This document shows, one piece after another, positions 5,405-10,197 of a DNA stretch of 10,197 nt. The translations under genes and the position numbers were made by a program. Source of the stretch: Burkholderiales bacterium (lineage in GTDB: Bacteria; Pseudomonadota; Gammaproteobacteria; Burkholderiales; Burkholderiaceae); NCBI GenBank assembly GCA_903643055.1, contig CAHJWV010000313.1, positions 1-10,197 on the forward strand. Reading direction: 5' to 3'. The stretch's first letter is position 1; each line of letters opens with the position of its first letter. Under the pieces are notes generated by a model. It made no database searches. It was given only the letters and a program-made list of their open reading frames with translations, and was not told where the DNA came from.

Positions 5405-6412
5405 TTACTGCGGGCGAAGAAAGACATCGACGTCCGCGTTATCGATCGCCTGGCGTGCGCGCCGCGCCAGCCCGATCACGCGTGTGAAACCGGCTTCGCT
5501 GGCGCCGGGCAGTTGCTGGTACAGGCTTTTGACGTAGCCGATGCGATCGGAACTGCAGATGCTTTGCCCGGTGCAACTCAGCACCCTCTGGTCGTCCATG
5601 TCGCACAGCGTGCCCTCGCGGCAGGCGCTCAGGCGCAAGGCCAGAGACAGCTCGGCTTTGCCGGTTTCATCGTCGGCCGCATAGGTTTTTCTATCGAACC
5701 AGAAGGTATTCAGATTTCTCGGTGCGTCGGCCGTATATGAAACTAGAAAAATCAATAAATCATTCTGTGAAAGCAGCAAGGGGTCATTTTGCTGTAGTAA
5801 TTCGGTGGCAAATTTTCTCAAAAGCGCTGAGTCCTGGTGCCGAAATGCCTGCAATACCAGGCCTTGCAGTTGATAAAGCCGATCGTTGTCATCTGATTTA
5901 CCAAGCAAGGACATATATAACTCGGCAGCTTCGCCCGGCAGGAATGAACTGCAGCGCGCATTGAATGACTCCACCATCGACAACTTCTCAGATGAAATTG
6001 TTCCCGAATTGCGAATATCTTCTTCCATGCCTTTGTCAGCCCATTTCTTCAAGGCGCTGAGGCTGCGACCGCAGAGTTTGGCAACATACATTCCATAAAA
6101 CCGGCCCCCTTGTTCCGGATGTTCAATGGCGCTGCGCGCAAAGGCCCGCCAATCGTGCGCAGCGGCGAACGATTGCTGCATCGCTTCATAAGGCGTTGCT
6201 TTACGCTGAGCAAGCGCTCGCGTCTCTATGGCGGGAGAGACCGATACCACCGCGGGTAACACCAATGCGCCATGATTCGACGCTGGCGCCGTAGATGCCT
6301 CCGGCAGCACGGGTTCGCTGTTCAGAGTATGCGAGAAAACATAAATACCAAAAGCTGCTGATATCAGCAGCAAGCCGGCCAGCGCATAACGCTTTGACCC
6401 GTCCCTCATCAT
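5405..6412 (-). CDS. Membrane-anchored protein of unknown function with C-terminal cysteine pattern
   Basis: I do not recognise this 335-residue protein. After a short positive start (MMRDGSKR), one hydrophobic segment YALAGLLLISAAFGIYVF (9-26) should act as signal anchor or uncleaved signal, putting the rest in the periplasm. A Pro/Ala/Ser-rich linker (31-70) leads to a mostly helical region (75-230), which might be repeat-like. Six cysteines occur: C114, C154 and the cluster C264-x5-C270-x9-C280-x5-C286, suggesting disulphides or metal binding; no enzyme motif is visible. It starts at ATG 6412 with TAAGG seven bases upstream, behind a good sigma-70-like promoter. Base composition is visibly AT-richer than the flanking genes in its middle and upstream part, hinting at foreign origin or relaxed constraint. 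It is transcribed alone, convergent with the GNAT gene. Confidence 0.75.
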   Translation of the reverse strand: MMRDGSKRYALAGLLLISAAFGIYVFSHTLNSEPVLPEASTAPASNHGALVLPAVVSVSPAIETRALAQRKATPYEAMQQSFAAAHDWRAFARSAIEHPEQGGRFYGMYVAKLCGRSLSALKKWADKGMEEDIRNSGTISSEKLSMVESFNARCSSFLPGEAAELYMSLLGKSDDNDRLYQLQGLVLQAFRHQDSALLRKFATELLQQNDPLLLSQNDLLIFLVSYTADAPRNLNTFWFDRKTYAADDETGKAELSLALRLSACREGTLCDMDDQRVLSCTGQSICSSDRIGYVKSLYQQLPGASEAGFTRVIGLARRARQAIDNADVDVFLRPQ

Positions 6413-6443
6413 GGCTCAACCTTATTTCTTCATCAACAATCCC

Positions 6444-6472
6444 AATATAATACCACTTGATGACCAATTCAA
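6444..6472 (-). promoter_or_regulatory. Sigma-70-type promoter for the unknown anchored gene
   Basis: On the minus strand TTGAAT (6472-6467) and TATATT (6449-6444) are separated by exactly 17 bases; the first matches TTGACA at 4 of 6 and the second TATAAT at 5 of 6. It lies about 30 nt upstream of the start codon at 6412, giving a short leader. Few stretches of this GC-rich window look this much like a housekeeping promoter. Confidence 0.6.
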
Positions 6473-6475
6473 ACC

Positions 6476-6489
6476 TTGCAAAAATGCAA
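6476..6489. promoter_or_regulatory. Dyad TTGCA-N4-TGCAA next to the -35 element
   Basis: A perfect 5-bp inverted repeat with AAAA between the arms lies 4 bases upstream of the -35 box of the minus-strand promoter. Its place suits an activator or repressor site for the unknown gene. It is nested in a wider CCTTG...CAAGG inverted repeat (6474-6494). The regulator is unknown. Confidence 0.35.
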
Positions 6490-6812
6490 CAAGGTTTTCA
6501 CGATGCCTTAACCTCATTTAAGAAAATGACCTCAATTGCGCGGTCTAAATCGATAAACAACCCGTAGATAAACTTCTGCGAAATAGGAGGTAATCACATA
6601 CACGCAAGTTTCAAGTGGCAAAGCGCTTGTTTCCGTGTCGTCGTCGCGGGCACTTCATGCCAGTCAATGTCGTTTTTTTCATCATCGTGCGCGATTAGTC
6701 GCTCTTGCGTAACGCAAATCGCCTAAACGCCACACAGTGCACTGCCTTCGTGCATTTGCTTCGAATACCGAGTTTGAACATTCATGCCGATGCTTACAGC
6801 GATGTTTTCTCG

Positions 6813-7559
6813 TCAGCCGCTCCGCCGCTGAAAGGGGGCTTGATACAGCCAGACCGGCCGCCCATCCGGGCACCGATGGATGGCCTTGGGTTCCAACTCG
6901 GTGGCTTCGAATTCCAAACTGGCCATCCAGGCGCCAGCGCGCAATTCGGTGGTGGCCTTGCGAACGGCTTTCGGCATGCTTTCCGGGCGCTGGAACAAAT
7001 AGACCAGGCCATAAGGCGCCCACCCAGCGGCCCAGATGTCAGCCCGCATCACTCGCGCAGGCACGCCGATGGCGCGGCAACGCAGCGCACAGGCCAGGCG
7101 CAGCGGCCAGCTCCATTCCATGCCTTCGATGCGTTGCTGCGGATATTCGGCATGCAGCTCGCGCAAGCCATCGCCGAGGCCGCAACCGGCGTCGACCAGA
7201 CGCGCATCCGCCGCCAGCGGTGCCAGCAGCGCCAGCCCGCGCAAGGCGCCACGCGGCGTCGGGAACACCGGCGCATCGCGCCAGGCGTGCACCGGATACA
7301 TCGTCAGCAACACGATCAGCGGCAGCAGCCAAGCCCAGGCCGGCATGCCACCGGCCACGCCGGACACCAGCAGCGACATCGGAAAGCCACACAGGATGAA
7401 GACGCGGCGCCAGCGCGTCGCGCCCAGCAGCGACAGCGCGGCGCCGCTCGCGCTGGCCATGAGCACCGCGAGCCAGGTCGGCGCACCCAGCGCGTGCAGC
7501 CCGAGGAATACGCCCCATGCCGCCGCCCAGACCAGCAACGCGGGAAGGGGCCAGAGCAC
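6813..7559 (-). CDS. Membrane-anchored SAM-dependent methyltransferase-like protein
   Basis: The 248-residue protein has two parts. Residues 1-90 are hydrophobic, with about four membrane segments: roughly 3-22, 26-46, 52-70 and 74-92. The second part (about 95-248) looks like a class I SAM methyltransferase: motif I LVDAGCGLGDGL (121-132), an acidic residue after the next strand (Glu148 in EGMEWSWP), MRADIW (171-176) and YGLVYLFQRPESMPKAV (183-199), resembling motif IV. The acceptor cannot be predicted. The start is GTG 7559; an in-frame TGA lies two codons before it and no ATG is available before the helices. It begins 20 nt after the receptor gene's stop and is the last gene of the flhG-fliA-receptor operon. 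A role in modifying envelope or flagellar components would be inference. Confidence 0.78.
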   Translation of the reverse strand: MLWPLPALLVWAAAWGVFLGLHALGAPTWLAVLMASASGAALSLLGATRWRRVFILCGFPMSLLVSGVAGGMPAWAWLLPLIVLLTMYPVHAWRDAPVFPTPRGALRGLALLAPLAADARLVDAGCGLGDGLRELHAEYPQQRIEGMEWSWPLRLACALRCRAIGVPARVMRADIWAAGWAPYGLVYLFQRPESMPKAVRKATTELRAGAWMASLEFEATELEPKAIHRCPDGRPVWLYQAPFQRRSG

Positions 7560-7579
7560 GCGTCAGGCCCCGGGGCAGA

Positions 7580-8935
7580 TCAGAAATGAAAGGCGAGACG
7601 CAACGCGCCCCAATGCTTGCCGTTGACCGTGATCGGTGCAGCGACTTCCTTCAGTAGCACGAACTTGCCACCGCCCATGTCGCGCCGATAGGTCTGCAGC
7701 AGAAACGGGCGCTGGTTGCGCGCCGAGGCCAGGCCGGTGCGGTCGTTGAAGATGCGGCGATAGCGGCTGTGGGCGGTGTCCCAATCCAGCTCGCCGCGCT
7801 GCGGCTGGCAATAGCGCCGGTTGTGGGTCGCGACATAACCGTTGCGGTCGACCGCAATGCAGAACACGATCTTCGGATCGCTGCCCAGCACCCGCTCTTG
7901 CACCGGCGGGAACAGCCGGTCGGCCAGCCCGATGAAGCGCGTCGTGAACTGCGGCGGGTTGGTGCCGGCCATCGGCGCGTAGCGGTCATCGAACAAGGCC
8001 TCCTTGCGGATCACCTCGTCGCGCAACGCAGCTTCGAGCAGTGACGACACCTCAGCCGCGGCCTGGCGAACGGTCTGGATGAACGGCGTATCTTCGGTCA
8101 CCACACCACATTTGGACACCAGCTCGATCAGGTTCTCAGAAACGCGAAGGAATGATTCGCTGTGCCCCATCGCCGCATCGAGCGCGCGGCTGGCCGATTG
8201 CATCTCGGCGTCGATCGTCGTCATCTGCTGATTGAGCGCATCGCAGATGCCACGGCTTTGCTCGGCCGCAGCGGTCACCCGCGACACGCCGCCCTCGATG
8301 TCGGCCAGCGCGCGTTGAAAGTCGCTTTCACTGGCTTGCCCCGGCCGGGCCTCGATTTCACGCGACAGCGCTTCGATGCGCGTGTGCAGCTCGCCGACCG
8401 TGCTCATGATCGCCTTCGACGAACTCTCGACGCTGCTGGCCAGATCCTTGACCGCATCGGCGACGACACCGAAGCCGCGCCCGGCCTCGCCGGCGCGCTT
8501 GGCTTCGACCGACGCGTTGAACGCGACCAGCCGCGTCTGCAGCGCAATTTTCATGATCTGCCCGGCCGCCTGCGAGACCTGACGCAAGGTCTCGACGATG
8601 CCGACCACTTCATCGCCCACCGCCTCCACGGCCTGGCGCGCGCGGGCCACGGCTTCGAGGCTGCCGGAGGTCACGGCGCTGATGTCGCCTTGAGCCTTCG
8701 TGATGTTCTTCAGTTGCTGAGACAGCTCGGCCACGGCTTGCGCCTGGCGGGCCGCGCCCTTCAAGGTGTCATCGATCTGGCCGCGCACCTCGGCCGCTTC
8801 GCGGCCCATCGTCGACGTCTTGTCGCCGATGGCTTGCACCGCCGCCAGCAAATCGGGCGCGGCAGAGGCCGTCGGCTCGATTGCGGCGTTCGCACTCGGC
8901 GCAGCGGCGCGGGATGATTTGAAAATCTGGAACAT
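7580..8935 (-). CDS. Soluble methyl-accepting chemotaxis protein with C-terminal sensor-like domain
   Basis: The 451-residue receptor has no hydrophobic membrane segment, so it should be cytoplasmic. Its signalling coiled coil occupies about 30-290, with the hairpin tip at 131-167: IALQTRLVAFNASVEAKRAG, then EAGRGFGVVADAVKDLA. Compared with the canonical tip, Asn140, Glu144 and Arg147 are kept, but the usual Phe is Leu132, the Asn of QTN is Arg135 and an Ala is Lys146. The C-terminal part (about 320-451) is a Cache-like domain: CIAVDRNGYVATHNRRYCQ (359-377), RIFNDRTGLASARN (394-407), PFLLQTYRRDMGGG (410-423) and GKHWGALRLAF (439-449). No HAMP domain or C-terminal CheR-binding pentapeptide is seen. 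It begins 13 nt after fliA, with a weak ribosome site, so translational coupling is likely. Confidence 0.92.
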   Translation of the reverse strand: MFQIFKSSRAAAPSANAAIEPTASAAPDLLAAVQAIGDKTSTMGREAAEVRGQIDDTLKGAARQAQAVAELSQQLKNITKAQGDISAVTSGSLEAVARARQAVEAVGDEVVGIVETLRQVSQAAGQIMKIALQTRLVAFNASVEAKRAGEAGRGFGVVADAVKDLASSVESSSKAIMSTVGELHTRIEALSREIEARPGQASESDFQRALADIEGGVSRVTAAAEQSRGICDALNQQMTTIDAEMQSASRALDAAMGHSESFLRVSENLIELVSKCGVVTEDTPFIQTVRQAAAEVSSLLEAALRDEVIRKEALFDDRYAPMAGTNPPQFTTRFIGLADRLFPPVQERVLGSDPKIVFCIAVDRNGYVATHNRRYCQPQRGELDWDTAHSRYRRIFNDRTGLASARNQRPFLLQTYRRDMGGGKFVLLKEVAAPITVNGKHWGALRLAFHF

Positions 8936-8948
8936 GGTGTCCCGAGGG

Positions 8949-9662
8949 TCACCACTCGCGCAACTTGACCCGCAAGCGCGCGATCGACTGGCTGTGCAGC
9001 TGACACACCCGGGATTCGGTCACCTTCAGCACCGCAGCGATTTCCTTCAGATTCATGTCGTGCTCGTAATACATGCTCATCACGTACTGCTCGCGCTCGG
9101 GCAAGGTCTTGATGCCTTCGACCAGCGCCTCGCGCATGCGGTGGTCCTGCAGCTGCGCAAGCGGGTTAAAGCCCGCGTCTGCCACATGCCGATCAAGGTA
9201 GTCGTTATCACCTTCATCGCCCGCCATGTCTTCGAGGTACACCAGCTGCGTGCCGCGCACTTTGCCGAGAAGCTCCTGGTATTCGGTCAGCGTCACGCCC
9301 ATCTCGCGGGCGATCTCGCTTTCGGCCGGGGCACGGCCGAGCCTTTGCTCCAGCTTGTGGACGGCGGTCTCGATGCTGCGCTGCTGCTTGCGCACGCCGC
9401 GTGAGAGGTAATCGGTGCCACGCAGCTCATCGAGCATCGCGCCCCGAATGCGCTGGGTCGCGAAGGTCTCGAACTGCACGCCCTGCCCTGCATCGAAGCG
9501 GCTCAGCGCATCGGTCAGGCCGATCATGCCGACCTGGATCAGGTCATCGAGTTCCACATTGGCGGGCAGCTTGGCGATCATCTGATGCGCCAGCCGCCGC
9601 ACGAGCGGGCTGTATTGCTTGAGCATCGAGTTGACGTCGAGTTGGCCTTTGGCGGTGTACAT
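8949..9662 (-). CDS. fliA: Flagellar RNA polymerase sigma factor FliA (sigma-28)
   Basis: FliA directs RNA polymerase to late flagellar, motor and chemotaxis promoters and is inhibited by FlgM. The 237-residue length is standard. Region 1.2/2 begins at YSPLVRRLAHQMIAKLP (17-33), region 2 contains DDLIQVGMIGLTDALSRFD (39-57) and FETFATQRIRGAMLDELR (64-81), region 3 spans about 90-145 with APAESEIAREMGVT (111-124), and region 4 has TLPEREQYVMSMYYEHDMNL (186-205) followed by KEIAAVLKVTESRVCQLHSQ (206-225), the -35 recognition helix-turn-helix. ATG 9662 has CCGGAG eight bases upstream. It lies 17 nt after the FlhG-like gene, the usual beta/gammaproteobacterial order. Its predicted targets include the promoter at 3063-3090. 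Confidence 0.97.
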   Translation of the reverse strand: MYTAKGQLDVNSMLKQYSPLVRRLAHQMIAKLPANVELDDLIQVGMIGLTDALSRFDAGQGVQFETFATQRIRGAMLDELRGTDYLSRGVRKQQRSIETAVHKLEQRLGRAPAESEIAREMGVTLTEYQELLGKVRGTQLVYLEDMAGDEGDNDYLDRHVADAGFNPLAQLQDHRMREALVEGIKTLPEREQYVMSMYYEHDMNLKEIAAVLKVTESRVCQLHSQSIARLRVKLREW

Positions 9663-9679
9663 GGGTCAGCTCCGGAGAT

Positions 9680-10197
9680 TCAGTTCAATGCGTGTTGTTG
9701 TGTGCCGAGCAACGCACCGCTGCCGGTGGCCATGAAGCCCCCGCCGTGTTGCTGCAGCACCTCCTGCGCCCAGCGGCGCAACGGGGGGGTGGTCGGGTCG
9801 CGCGCATCGGACGACGGATCGATCTGCATCCAGTCGCGCACCACGGCGCCCAGAAAATCATCGGCACAACTGGCCAGCTGCATCGCAATGCGGGAAGCAC
9901 GCGGCGAGCTGGGGGCGGCGCACAACAGCAGGTCATGCACCTTCAGGCCAGCGCGCTGCGTCAACAACTTCAGCGCCGCGTAGGCGTGGGTCACGCTCGA
10001 AGGCCGGTCGTCGGCCAGCAGCAACGGGCGCGCCTCGCTGCGCGCGAAGAGGCGGCACAAGTCAGATTCGGTCGCATGCACCAGCACCACGTCGGCGTGC
10101 GGGGCTGCGTCGGCAGCCGCCTGCAGAAAGCTCGCAGTCGAGCCCTGGGTATCGACATAACGCACCGGCAGACCGCGTGCCGCAAGGTACGACACTT
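9680..10197 (-). CDS. flhG: FlhG/FleN-like flagellar number regulator, C-terminal part (truncated by window edge)
   Basis: About 172 C-terminal residues are visible; the frame is open to the right edge, so the start and any Walker A (P-loop) region lie outside. FlhG (FleN, YlxH) is a MinD-like ATPase controlling flagellar number and placement with FlhF. Supporting features are VRYVDTQG, HADVVLVHATESDL, LLLADDRPSSVTHAYAALKL and LTQRAGLKVHDLLLC, matching the MinD/FlhG segment in which a Pro-x-Ser-x-x-x-Ala-Tyr-Ala motif precedes the last helices, plus the place directly upstream of fliA. The protein looks divergent: the usual D-x-G-A/P-G switch region is not recognisable. A degenerate MinD-like protein without ATPase motifs is possible. 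The C-terminal tail after about residue 150 is Gly/Ala-rich and not obviously amphipathic. Confidence 0.68.
   Translation of the reverse strand, partial: VSYLAARGLPVRYVDTQGSTASFLQAAADAAPHADVVLVHATESDLCRLFARSEARPLLLADDRPSSVTHAYAALKLLTQRAGLKVHDLLLCAAPSSPRASRIAMQLASCADDFLGAVVRDWMQIDPSSDARDPTTPPLRRWAQEVLQQHGGGFMATGSGALLGTQQHALN

Larger units (their letters stand above)
6413..6812. other. 400-bp AT-richer intergenic region
   Basis: This gap lies between the start of the unknown anchored gene (leftward) and the end of the methyltransferase gene (also leftward). Its left end holds the promoter and dyad described separately. At 6585-6591 is an isolated perfect Shine-Dalgarno sequence AGGAGGT on the plus strand, with no ATG, GTG or TTG at a usable distance. 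At 6691-6722 GCGATT...AATCGC encloses TTGCG-TAA-CGCAA, a nested inverted repeat. A T7 run begins near 6672 with only a 4-bp stem before it. No protein of recognisable family is encoded. Confidence 0.6.

Noticed and set aside
6616..6631. Second sigma-54-like match on the plus strand, with TGGCA and TTGT boxes
   Set aside because: The -12 GC is GT and no plus-strand gene lies downstream.
6669..6680. T7 run as a plus-strand Rho-independent terminator
   Set aside because: Only a 4-bp GGCA/TGCC stem precedes it, about 11 bases away, and no plus-strand gene ends there.
6705..7589. 294-codon plus-strand frame opposite the methyltransferase gene
   Set aside because: Its product is Arg/Gln/Ala/His-rich low complexity, whereas the opposite strand has clear membrane helices and a SAM motif and fits the operon.
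8162..8917. 251-codon plus-strand frame opposite the chemoreceptor gene
   Set aside because: Arg/His/Gly/Leu-rich shadow typical of GC-rich DNA; the receptor on the other strand is unambiguous.

Overview
The window is high-GC chromosomal DNA from a betaproteobacterium. Hook/rod, FlgM/FlgN and FliA sequences and the gene order suggest Burkholderiales, probably of the Rubrivivax/Leptothrix/Roseateles kind; this genus-level guess rests on protein feel, not a search. Most of the window is flagellar and chemotaxis genes. No mobile element, CRISPR array, tRNA or rRNA was seen.

Left block (1-3895). A leftward operon flgB-flgC-flgD-flgE encodes rod, hook-cap and hook proteins; flgE runs off the left edge. 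It diverges from a rightward set flgA-flgM-flgN: P-ring chaperone, anti-sigma-28 factor and a FlgN-type export chaperone. A sigma-28-like promoter (TAAAGTTC-N12-GCCGATAC) lies between flgA and flgM.

Middle block (3896-6812). Three genes have no evident flagellar role: a VOC/glyoxalase-fold protein and a GNAT N-acetyltransferase (both rightward), and a leftward membrane-anchored, cysteine-containing protein of unknown function. The last gene and the roughly 400 bp upstream of it are visibly AT-richer than the rest. It has a good sigma-70-type promoter with a dyad just upstream. The junctions on both sides of the VOC-GNAT pair are rich in inverted repeats.

Right block (6813-10197). A tightly packed leftward operon reads flhG-like (partial), fliA (sigma-28), a soluble methyl-accepting chemotaxis protein with its probable sensor domain at the C-terminus, and a membrane-anchored SAM-methyltransferase-like protein.

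Functionally, FliA (right block) should transcribe flgM (left block), and FlgM should hold FliA inactive until the hook-basal body made by the flgBCDE/flgA products is complete and FlgM is exported. Both halves of that checkpoint are in this window, separated by the accessory genes. The least explained items are the Cys-patterned anchored protein, the inverted-architecture receptor, and the membrane methyltransferase ending the fliA operon.
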